A stretch of 64,000 nt of DNA from Massospora cicadina (Eukaryota > Entomophthoromycota > Entomophthoromycetes > Entomophthorales > Entomophthoraceae): contig JAKSZP010000018.1 of NCBI GenBank assembly GCA_022478985.1, positions 308,073-372,072 of the forward strand. Direction: 5' to 3'. A program made the translations under genes and the position numbers. This document shows, one piece after another, positions 55,396-64,000 of this stretch. The notes under the pieces are model-generated. The model saw only the letters and a program-made list of their open reading frames with translations. It was not told where the DNA came from and did not search any database. The stretch's first letter is position 1. Every line of letters begins with the position of its first letter.

Positions 55396-57087
55396 GGGGG
55401 AGGGAGGATGGATTGCGGTAGGAATAAACAGCCCATTGAAATTTATATGTGATCAGACTCTTGCAAGGGTGAGACCTACATGAAAACACATCTGTTGAGC
55501 GGATGCCAAGCCCTGAGAAAAAGTGACTAGGGGAAGGGAAATTGAAATGTTGGAAGATGCCAATTGTGAAACCCTGGAGTGGGGAGGAAAGAAGCAATAA
55601 AGAAAGAGGTAACCGGCGAATAACCATGAGTAATCCTGATATGGCACTGAAGCTGGAAGATTTGTCTTAAGCACCTGCCGATGGGCTTCATCAAGGACAC
55701 TGACCATGTGGGGCAGCAATGAAGAAGGAATACTTGACGGGGTTGTCAAATCATGCCCCCTATCAACGCCATCAGCAGAAGATACCAATGGGAAGCTCCG
55801 GAGAAGAGATAGTTGTGCTGAGAGTGGATCACATCCTGCAAGCGACAACTATGGGCTTTGTGGAAGCTAAAGCTGAATGACTAGTGGAAACCAGGCGAGG
55901 CTGGAAGCTTCATAGACCAACTTCAAAGAACTTGGCCAGCAAAGCGAAAAGCATAAGCGGTAGTATCCTGATCCAGAAGGTTGTCAAGATCAGAGGGATT
56001 CAGTGCTAATGTCAAAGCCTCAGTGACTTGGGCCCAGAGTTCAGCGTAGGGGAGCTCGAAGTGTATGCTGTTACCAATTGAGAGCTCAGAAACCAGTACA
56101 GTGGGTTTTTAAAATCTACTGAGTCAGAAGAGGAACTCAGGGAGCAGGTCTGACCCATCCAGGAACAAATGATCCAGAGCAACCAGCATACTCTGGAGCA
56201 TCTATGATGATGTTTGGAGCATCAGTGAGAGGAGCTAATCCAGGAGGGTTATAAAGTCCAACTCTGGAATTTACTGCAAGGGAAGAGTTGGCCAAGAGTT
56301 GTTCAAAATGATGGCCAGCCTGGTTTTGGAGGGATTAGTTACCATTTCTGGTAATTCAATGGAAGGACTAGCCGCTTGCACCAGACTAGGTGTATGGTTC
56401 CTGAAAGGACCATAAAAGAGGTTCCGTCAAGCATCCCAACTCATCTGCTGGAAGAGACGGAGGTCTGTATCAGACAGACTATTGAGGAGCTGCTGGTAGC
56501 GAGATTCAGAATTTAACATATGAGCTGGACAAGAGGGGGAATGTCAGACTTATATAGAAGCTGACATTATGCGCTCTATAATCCATTAGGCTCCAATTTT
56601 GGGAAATTAATCTCAAAATTAATGAGATAAGCTCTCCAAGGGAAGAATTAGTAATGACTTACAGCCAAGAGGTTATGAGCAAAATAACGAGGGTGAATAG
56701 AAATAAGTATCCTTAATCAAGCTGTGAAACAAACATTGACGGCAAGAGTCTCCTGTCTAGGATGAGGAGAAAATCAGGAATTCAAGGATGCTGGACTAAG
56801 AATCCTGAATATGACAGTGGGTCATATACCTTGATGGGTGGAAAACTGGATCCTGGGATTAACATTGTCATGAGTAAATTGATCATCCTGGCAAAACAGA
56901 AGGTCATGGGGACCGCGCTCTGAGAAGGCGGTAGCGAGGAGGAAGAGGAAGAACACCGTATGCCAAAGGTCATCCCAAGCAGCATTGAGTATTGATGAGT
57001 GTACTCCACTTGAACCAATGAAGTATTTGACCATGTGTCCAAAGCGGTGTTCTCATGCCCTAGTCCTTTTCTTGCTGGAAATCTAGG
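55396..57087 (-). pseudogene. Antisense accessory ORF of Gypsy D, function unknown
   Basis: Read opposite to Gypsy D, starting near its 3' LTR. Pieces: 57150-56782 (enters from the LTR), MLNSESRYQQLLNSLSDTDL then RLFQQMSWDA (56522-56431), LPEFLF.LSRF (about 56130), IGNSIHFELPYAELWAQVTE (56082-56020) continuing to LLDQDTTAYAFRFAGQVL, ending at a stop at 55923, and 55848-55453. The TDL..F...SW.A and I...L..A.L.WAQ blocks recur in the same order antisense in Gypsy A. Parts of the + strand (about 56120-56230) also read as a charged helix, so strand choice is not certain. Confidence 0.45.
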
Positions 57088-57101
57088 CAAGAGGGGGGAT
57101 G
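57088..57101 (+). promoter_or_regulatory. Polypurine tract of Gypsy D
   Basis: CAAGAGGGGGGATG immediately before the 3' LTR start. Confidence 0.88.
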
Positions 57102-58234
57102 TGTTGGGATTTTGCCCATATTTCCAGCCTGCTAGATTACCAGGAATCACTAGGGTAAAATTCCCTAAGGCGAAGTGAATTGGAAATCAGTTGGCCCAAG
57201 TTTTGGAGGAACTACGTTCAGGGGATTATGGAATATTCACCTGGTCATATCTGTCAGAGATTAATCCGGATAAATACCTAACATCTCAATGGGCGGAGTG
57301 GCCAAAGAAATAAGGGCATCTGATAGTAATTAGCTATCAGGTGTACCAATTGGGATCAGTTAGGTTTCATCACTGACTGATTGGCAATGAATAGTGAGTT
57401 GCGAGGCGAGTGATGCTGCCTGCAACTAGCAAATCAATTGGTTGGTGAGTGACCTTCCATAATGGGTAATAAGTCCCATTACCAGTACAGGTTGCTAGCC
57501 AATTATGGTTGGTTTGCTTGGATTGAGAGGAAAACGTTAGGGACACGTTTTCCAACTCTTTCCATTTGAGGTCTCAAGGATATCCAACGACGAAATCCTA
57601 GCCAGGATGGGGAAGACCATTGCTGATGAGACGAGGAAGGGTGATTCAATGGCAACGGCTGCCGTTGTATTGAAGAGGTGTCAACTGGAGGTTAGACAGC
57701 TGAATCCCCTACTATATAATTCCCTAGGATTTACTATAAAAAACACATTAGCACCATCAACATTATCATCTACAGTAATATTGTCAATTTGGTGTATAGT
57801 TAGACTATCAGCTTCTATTTTTTTGTTCCATCTCAAGGATATTATTGCAAAAGGCAATAATTGGAAGACTCTCAGAGAGAAGAGTAAAGATCTGAGCGGG
57901 GATCTAGAGATGAAGGAACCACAATCAGGGATAGCTGCCAACTGTGTGTTGGGCCAAGAGAGACTGTCACTGGGGTATCTTAACAAAGATCAGGTGGACA
58001 AGAATATAGGGAATAAATCCCTATGAGTACAACTTACAGAGTATTTAATTGCAAAGTACTGGCCAAAGTGTTGGGGCTAATAATAGTTAATCTCAACTAT
58101 GGATAATAGTCTCCATACTATTATTGATTAATACATTTTATACAACGCAATGAAGTGCACAAGAAAATCAAACCTGTGTAGTAAAAAGGTTACTGGGTTG
58201 ATGGCCAATAATCAACCTAGAGTAAATTTTTACA
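57102..58234 (+). repeat. Gypsy D 3' LTR
   Basis: 1133 bp, matching 48706-49834. Followed by the CATGG duplication at 58235-58239. Confidence 0.93.
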
Positions 58235-58239
58235 CATGG

Positions 58240-59081
58240 TTATTGATGTACTTGCTAGGTAGTTGCATACCAAATGGGTTGAGCCAAATCCAATTATTCC
58301 GCTAAGATTGGAACTTAGGATTGGCCAGGGTCAATTGATGGCCCAAATTGGTATATGGATCACTGTCAACTAGTAGATGATGATCCATTTATATTAACTA
58401 AATAATTTCAGCAGAAGCTGATATTCCAAATTCAAGGCAGCTGAGTTTTTTGTTAACTCATATTAATAATCAAATATTTCCTGTAAAAGGAAATTCCCTA
58501 ATTGATCAACTAGAAGAGTCAAAGCACATCATCGTGTAAGCCATGTTATTCCAAAGATACCAAGCGACCAAAGAGGTTTCCAGCATATAATTACTAAGCA
58601 ACTTGAAAGTCAAATCCCAATTTAATATTTATTTATATAAGCAATTTATATGGCACATGGCAAATCAAGGAAAGGATGAGCTGAAAATAATTTGGAAATT
58701 GGGTAGGATGGGGAGAGAGGGTTGATGCCAGGGAAGAGAGCAGCACAGCAAGAGAGAGTGGTTGGGTGGAAGAACCAGCGATGAGCCAATAGGTCAGCAG
58801 TGGGTGCAATAGCTCTATTGTAAATTTAGATACCTGAAGCTTCCCTCTCAATAAACATCTCCCTTTGCCTAATCTCCCTTTTGATTTAAGTTTATATCTA
58901 TTCTTGTTGGTCGTGGGTTAGTCTGGAGGATCCCCAAATAACACAAGTGACACGGCAATGGGTCATCTGGTACTGTTGGCCCTGTCACCTAAGGCAAAAT
59001 GGAAAGGGCTGACCAGTCTTCATTGTCATGGTTGGATGACATAATAGTAGTAACTGATGCTAGAGATAAGGCTGGGTGACA
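58240..59081 (+). repeat. LTR-F 3' LTR, second part
   Basis: Continues the LTR broken at 48705. Matches 46861-47289 and 47944-48371 across the S2 insertion point. Ends GGGTGACA at 59081; alignment of the last 60 bases is weak. Confidence 0.7.
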
Positions 59082-59464
59082 GGAGGCCCAGAAGGTGAAA
59101 CTTCAGGCTCTCCCTGACCTGGCACACCTTAGATCAACGCTGGGTGCAAGCCAAGCATGCCCAGGTTGATACTAATGGGGTGCAAAACGCCCAGCCTCTT
59201 ATCTTGGCCCAGGCACTGAAACGAACAATTTACATTTTAAACAAAAACAGTTTGATTCGCTTGGTTGGAGAGCAAGGGTTCGAGTCCCACTCCAGCTATG
59301 AAATTTTGAGCTCAAGTAAAATATGGCTTCAATCAATTACTCGAGTGAAGGCACTTTCAGTGTATTTTACTAAAACAGACGGAAGCATATGTTTATTGGA
59401 CCGTCAAGGCTTGGGCGCACTTCCACAGAACCTGAATTTCCCCAGCCTACTTTAAATATGTTTT
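59082..59464 (+). other. Unassigned stretch, possibly the Gypsy E 5' LTR or leader
   Basis: Contains a 103-codon open frame (59144-59455) without recognised motifs, and a tRNA-like GGTTCGAGTCC box near 59277. No LTR ends or primer-binding site could be set, so the left boundary of Gypsy E is unknown. Confidence 0.35.
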
Positions 59465-60244
59465 GTGACCAACGTTCCTTGTTGGTTAACTTTCTTAAAT
59501 AAAACCCCCATTATTTTACATTTTTTATCAATGGTTCCTTGGGCAAACTTGGTGGTGGACCTCTTTGGGGAGGTACCCAACCATGTGGGCCACTACCTTA
59601 TCTCGCAATTTACCAAAATCCCAGGGGCACCTGTGGGCCGCCCAGGTCCCCTCCAGATTGAGGCACCCAAGCCCCCTGACGCCAAGCTACATTTGATTAT
59701 GGACGCCCCTCTGGGGTTCACTCAAGCGGTGATGTTCCTTACTTACCTGGTATTATATGTTGCTTTTTACACCCTTGCCTGGGATACCCTTTGCACTGGC
59801 ACCGTTTGAGGTGCCTTCCTACCCATCCTTCTAACGGCTAGTTCCCTAGCATTGTGGATTTGTATCCCACATCACCTTGCTGGGAATGAGAGAGTTACAG
59901 ACTTTCTCTTGACATTAGTTGACCAACCTTTTTATTATACATGCATAAGAATTATCCGTGTGGGACTTTCATTATTAGTGAATTGGGTGCACTGGCCATT
60001 TGTCACTGCCACAATGGTGCTCACCACAGTTTTCTCATTTGGTCTTGTATTGGTGCGTCTCAGCGTTATTCTTGCAACTACCAATTGGGAAGTTCCCACC
60101 CTTCCTGCTCATACCTGGTGGTCTCAGACCTTTCATGATCCTAATATTGTGATTCCCCACCTTTCTCCCAAGATTTACTTGGAAATTCATCAGGCCTTAG
60201 CTTCTCCTGAGCCAAAACCCGCGTTAGGAAAACGATTTGTCTAG
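59465..60244 (+). pseudogene. Multi-pass membrane ORF at the 5' end of Gypsy E
   Basis: Two open stretches in one region (59465-59809, stop, 59852-60244) predict at least four membrane segments: AVMFLTYLVLYVAFYTLAW, LPILLTASSLALWICI, a segment around IRIIRVGLSLLVNWVHW and ATMVLTTVFSFGLVLVRL. A Pro-rich stretch (GAPVGRPGPLQIEAPKPP) precedes them, and a soluble tail (WWSQTFHDPNIVIPHLSP) follows. A hydrophobic ORF before gag is unusual for Ty3/Gypsy. It may be part of Gypsy E or a separate older gene; no family recognised. Confidence 0.45.
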
Positions 60245-60247
60245 TTC

Positions 60248-60847
60248 ATGTCCACTTTTTCGAGGAGTGGATCTGTTGTCCAGTTGTCTCCCGAGGTGGG
60301 TGATTGGGTATTTGCAGTACTCCGCACACAGCCGCTCTTGTGGCGGGCAATAGGGGGTATGGAACAGGTCTTGGAGCAGAATTGACTTGATGAAGCATCC
60401 CTCCATTCTTTCTTTGAGTTCTTTTCTCTACATCAAGCGGGTCATCTGATGAAAGTATACTTGAGTGAATTCTGCAAAAAAACCCAGGCTTTGCCATTAA
60501 CTGACGAAGTTAAAACGTCATTTCTCCATTTGACCTTGGACATATCAATGCAAAACTCCCCGATTTGGCAGTCACCTCCTTCCAAATTTGATCATCTTGT
60601 TGAAATCCTTTGGGGTAGTTTCTCCACCCCAACCTGGAAGGGGCCATGTAATTTGGCCATCATTGGATCAAAACATATAAATATGGAAGCTGAAAAGTCG
60701 CGCGCGCCTCTGGAAATGAGGGAATCTTATCCTTCTAATCCTTATACTTCTTCTAAATTCAGAACTGTACAGGGGTCTAGCCCTGAGAATGAAGTAAAGG
60801 TTTCAGATGATTCTGCTGCAATGATGTCACCCATGGTCATCCCTTAA
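60248..60847 (+). pseudogene. Gypsy E gag-like ORF
   Basis: One frame from 60248 to 60847, broken by a single TGA near 60385. It reads VGDWVFAVLRTQPLLWRAIG then FFEFFSLHQAGHLMKVYLSE and ILWGSFSTPTWKGPCNLAII, followed by a Ser/Glu-rich tail. Position before the protease suggests gag. I see no CCHC knuckle here or in the following 500 bp. Confidence 0.4.
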
Positions 60848-61380
60848 AATAGCACTTCCTCAACTAGTGATTTTTCCAAGCATCGTGAGATGCTTCCCAC
60901 TGATTTCCTCCCCATCTCAGCGGAAATTGGGAACATCGGAGGGTCTGAATCTGAATTTAGCAAAAAAAAGGATTCCATTATCATTTTCTCTCCCCAACAC
61001 ATTTCCGAGGTGCATGCTGAGGCATCAGCTCTAGGCTTGGGGGTGATGGCCTTGGATAGCGATGCACACTGAACCCTCAGAGGGAGTATGGGTTCATTAG
61101 AACCGGAAAACGCGTTTTATAACGCAAACAATTTATTCCAAACTGAACCATTTATTTGATCTTATGGTCTGGATGAGGACCCCATCTCAGTATATAAGAT
61201 TACTCCTGAGAACTCCTCGTTTGACCCCCTACCATGATTAGGGGATCTCAGGAAGTGGAAAAAGAACTTTTTATAAATATAAAGATGTGTATGCACCTGC
61301 AGAAGGTGTGGTGGGATATGTGGCCTCAGTAGTAAGAGGGCCCACTATCCCTCCCCTTCTATGATTCCAAAACATACCCT
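60848..61380 (+). other. Decayed spacer between Gypsy E gag-like ORF and protease
   Basis: An open 60-codon piece (60890-61072: LPTDFLPISAEIGNIGGSES) and other short frames, acidic and Ser-rich. No zinc knuckle with correct spacing. Confidence 0.4.
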
Positions 61381-61386
61381 GATGGC

Positions 61387-61980
61387 TTGTTCAAGCCAAA
61401 GGAAGAATTTTCTGGTGAGTTGATGGCGTTTTCTGCGTTGAATAAATCCCATTCTGGATACTTCTTGTTGACTGCTACCCTTACATCCTCTTATGGAAAG
61501 TTCAGCACAACTATTTTGGTGGATACTGGTGCTTCAAATAATTTTATTGACCAAAACCTTGCTGACTACCTTGAGTTGAGTTACTCACCAGGTGGTATGG
61601 TTAGGGGTGGGGCATCTCAAAGTATTCCCACACTGAACATCATGGAGTCAGTCAATTTCCAGGTAGGTTCTTAGCTATTTTTTCTGACCAGTTTTAAGCT
61701 ATCAAAAACCTCTTGTTTCACATCATTTTGGGTGTTGAGTGGTGGCGGAAGTTTGACGTCAGAACAAATTTAAAAGAAAACACTCTATCCTTGTCTTTAA
61801 TGAATGGTCACCAGTTGATTGTTCCTCTTATCTGAGGAGAATGGCCAAGGCAAATTACCCCATTGGCCCAATGTTCCCATCCCATATCTTGCCCCTTTGC
61901 TAAAGCTCATCGTGGAACTTTCCTTACCTTCTTGTTTGGAGGAGTTGGCATCCTCTTTTGATGCAGCTTCAGCTAGTATG
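61387..61980 (+). pseudogene. Gypsy E aspartic protease
   Basis: Frame 61387-61674 with TTILVDTGASNNFIDQNLAD; DTG at 61522-61530 is canonical. Stops from 61672 onward break the second half. The DTGAS.NFI pattern is closer to Gypsy B (DSGASGNFI) than to A, C or D. Confidence 0.85.
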
Positions 61981-62804
61981 CTACTAGAACATTCCTAGTT
62001 TGATTGTGAATTTAAAATTACTGTGGATCTGGTGCATATTTCTTCTCCCATATACCCATTGACTGTCTGGGAGGAAGAGGTTTTAGATGTATGGGTGAAG
62101 GAGCAGTTGGCCAAAGGTGCCATCTTTCAGCGTACCTCCCCTGTTTGCTCCCCACTGCTCTTTGTGGAGAAGGTTGATGTAACTTTATGTCCATGTGTTG
62201 ATTATGGAAATTTAAACAATGTGACTGTATCTGACCTCCATCCCATCCCTTTAGATTCCCAGATTACGCGCTATGTGGAGAAGGCGAAGGTCTTCTCCAA
62301 GCTGTACTGCCTCATTGCGTTCAATCAAATCTGGATAAAGAAGGGCCAGGAATGGTTAACCGCATTTTGCACCAAAAAAGGAATTTTCCAGTTCCGGGTT
62401 ATGCCTTTTGGTCTTAAGAATGCCCCTGCCATCTTTCAACGCCGCATTGATGCTGCGTTGGGAGACTTGTTGGGGTATGTGCGGTTGCCTACATGGATGA
62501 CATTCTGGTGTTTTCCCCCAATCATGAGACACATACAGTACACCTTTGACAAGTAGTGGAGAGATTGAGGGCCGCTTGCCTTACCCTCAAGATTAGTAAA
62601 TGCAAATTCTTCAAGTCCCAGGTTACTTTTCTGGGAAACGTCGTTTTTGATCAAGGCCATATGATAACTCCAGACAAGGAGAAGGCTATTCGTGAGTGGC
62701 CTACCCCCACCTCTGTCAAGGAACTGAGGAGCTTTTTGGGGACGTGTACGTTCCTCAAGAAGCAGTTCACACCCAATCTCTCCAAGGTGGCAGCCCTTAT
62801 ATAA
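61981..62804 (+). pseudogene. Gypsy E reverse transcriptase
   Basis: Frame 62023-62556: SPVCSPLLFVEKVDVTLCPC, HPIPLDSQITRYVEKAKVFS, motif A SKLYCLIAFNQIWI where the catalytic Asp is Tyr (62305-62307), VMPFGLKNAPAIFQRRIDAA. A frame change near 62475 hides motif C, whose YMDD is present in another frame at 62490-62501. It resumes in 62556-62804 with LTLKISKCKFFKSQVTFLGN and WPTPTSVKELRSFLG. Close in pattern to Gypsy B. Confidence 0.88.
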
Positions 62805-62820
62805 GGCTAACGGGGCCAAG

Positions 62821-63549
62821 GTGTGCTTCAGTGGTCCCCCCATTTTGGAGGATGCTTTCCAGGCTGTGAAGCGCACCTTGTTATCCACATCCATCCTTCG
62901 CCATGTTGATCCTGCAAAGGAGTTCATTGTGTCCTCAGCTGCTTCCAACTTCACCATTGCGGCTGCCCTGTTACAGGTGGGTGAAGATGGGTCTGAGCAT
63001 CCCGTGGGATATTTTTCTAGGAAAATGTCTCTGCATGAGTTATACTACGCCGTATATGACAAGGAGTTATTAGCAGTGGTGGAGGCGCTGATTTATTGGC
63101 GTCACTATTTACATGGCTCTTCCCAACCATTCCAGGTACGCACAGACCACCAAGCCCTGTTGTACTACCATGCTCCACATGTTTTAACACCACGTCAGAC
63201 CCATTGGCATGAGACCCTTGCCCTATTTACATTTTCCTATGAGTTCACCAAGGGCAAGGAGAATGGTTTGGCGGATGCCTTGAGCTGCAACCCTGCTTTG
63301 GCTCCCAATCCAAAGGAGGTAGAGATTCACAACACCTGGTTGATGATTCCACCGAGTATGATTCTGCCTCAACTTCCCAAGTCCACGGTACATACGCCAG
63401 CGCTCATGCCTTTGGAAAATGCAGCAGAATATAGCATGTTTAGGAAGGTAGTTCTTTCTCAGCCGTTATCAGCCAAATATGCTGTTGTTCTTGCTAAGAG
63501 CGCTCTGAATCAGGTGGGACTTATCCTGGGGTTATCACATGAAGGATGA
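62821..63549 (+). pseudogene. Gypsy E RNase H
   Basis: Open 242-codon frame: FIVSSAASNFTIAAALLQVG (first Asp replaced: SSAAS for xTDAS), HPVGYFSRKMSLHELYYAVY, DKELLAVVEALIYWRHYLHG, VRTDHQALLYYHAPHVLTPR, YEFTKGKENGLADALSCNP, then a linker toward integrase. Confidence 0.88.
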
Positions 63550-63559
63550 GATGGTGTGG

Positions 63560-64000
63560 TTTCAGGGGCGCCTATGGGTTCCTGCTGGACCACTACGCCT
63601 GAAATCATCCAGGACCATCATGATGGAATCACCGTTGGTCATCCTGGAAAAGCAAAGACCTTGGAGTTGATACAACGTACTTACAATTGGAAGGGCTTGC
63701 CTGTTCAGATAGGGCGGTGCTGTAAAGAGTGCCTGATCTGCAATCAAATGAAGCCCAATTGGCAACCTTTAACAGGGTTGCTGGTACCAGTCCAAAAGGC
63801 TGAAGGGTCCTGGACTTCCCTATCAGTGGATTTCATTGTGGAGTTACCCGTTTCAGATGGGTATGATGCAATCATGGTGGTGGTGGACCGCTTTACAAAG
63901 TTCGCCCGCTTTATTCCTTATAGTACAACAATAACTGCCGCTGAAATGGCCAGGCTCTTCGTCGCCCATGTATTTGCGCTTCATGGGGTTCCTCAAGAAA
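63560..64000 (+). pseudogene. Gypsy E integrase, cut by window end
   Basis: After a frame change near 63600: HHDGITVGHPGKAKTLELIQ and CCKECLICNQMKP form an HHCC finger. LSVDFIVELPVSDGYDAIMV holds the first catalytic Asp (about 63827), followed by VDRFTKFARFIPYSTTITAA. The frame is open to the window edge at VFALHGVPQE. The remaining catalytic residues and any chromodomain lie outside. Confidence 0.88.

Larger units (their letters stand above)
48706..58234 (+). mobile_element. Gypsy D: complete Ty3/Gypsy element with long LTRs
   Basis: 9.5-kb element: 5' LTR 48706-49834, PBS 49838-49855, gag, protease, RT, RNase H, integrase, a 2-kb region with antisense ORF, polypurine tract 57088-57101, and 3' LTR 57102-58234. 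LTRs start TGTTGGG and end TTTTTACA. Perfect CATGG duplications at 48701-48705 and 58235-58239. The empty site is seen in the LTR-F 5' LTR near 46858. LTRs agree at roughly 94 percent by eye. Confidence 0.93.
46763..59081 (+). mobile_element. LTR-F: short non-autonomous LTR element, now split by nested insertions
   Basis: Two direct LTR copies, 46763-48371 and 48607-59081, reduce to about 950 and 941 bp after removing nested elements. They flank a core of only about 235 bp (48372-48606) that starts with a primer-binding site and ends with a polypurine tract, and has no gag or pol. Its ends are TGTC...TGACA. Flanking 5-mers (ACGGA, GGAGG) do not match, so the outer ends are less certain. The layout is that of a TRIM/LARD-like non-autonomous element. 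Confidence 0.75.

Noticed and set aside
49382..58026. Paired frames with DLSGDLEMKEPQSGIAAN (49382-49627, 57607-58026)
   Set aside because: Located in the two LTRs of Gypsy D; no protein family, and identity follows from LTR duplication.
1..64000. CRISPR arrays, rRNA, bacterial operons or a cellular defence system
   Set aside because: No regularly spaced short repeats, no rRNA-like conserved blocks and no non-transposon protein family were recognised.

Overview
This window holds no cellular gene that I can support. It is a dense graveyard of retrotransposons from a eukaryotic nuclear genome. AT-rich spacers, long-LTR Ty3/Gypsy elements (one with a chromodomain) and APE-type LINEs would fit a repeat-bloated, perhaps early-diverging, fungal genome, but the host is a weak inference and I cannot name it. 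No rRNA, intact tRNA, CRISPR array or bacterial-type operon is visible.

Layout. 1-3821: 3' part of a LINE (LINE-1, + strand), sitting in the 5' LTR of an old + strand Gypsy element (Gypsy C, about 3822-18060). Gypsy C carries three further LINE-type insertions: LINE-2 (5744-7695, lacking an ORF2), a 50-bp micro-insertion (9521-9570) and LINE-3 (11196-16469, splitting the integrase). 18061-19396 is unassigned. 19397-39971 is one minus-strand Gypsy element (Gypsy A, GGCAC target duplication, about 7.5 kb once nested DNA is subtracted). It contains a nearly complete minus-strand LINE (LINE-M, 19713-26160) in its 3' LTR, a solo LTR (29875-30707) in its RT, and a complete chromodomain Gypsy (Gypsy B, 31556-37316) between protease and RT. 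39977-44990 is AT-rich with decayed hydrophobic ORF remnants. 44995-46762 is a truncated minus-strand LINE (LINE-5). 46763-59081 is a very short non-autonomous LTR element (LTR-F, about 945-bp LTRs, 235-bp core). Its 5' LTR holds a solo LTR (47290-47943) and its 3' LTR holds a complete + strand Gypsy (Gypsy D, 48706-58234, CATGG duplication). 59082-64000 is the 5' part of another + strand Gypsy (Gypsy E), cut by the window edge in integrase.

How the parts relate. Gypsy A, C, D and LTR-F share the same primer-binding site (TGGTGCTCA...), so LTR-F was probably mobilised by this family. Gypsy A and D also share what looks like an antisense accessory ORF between pol and the 3' LTR, the best candidate here for something little described. 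LINE-1, -2, -3 and -5 share one 3' tail; LINE-M and the two micro-insertions share another. Nearly every element is broken by stops, frameshifts or lost catalytic residues. LINE-M is the least damaged, and the four breaks I located in its ORF2 lie at homopolymer runs.
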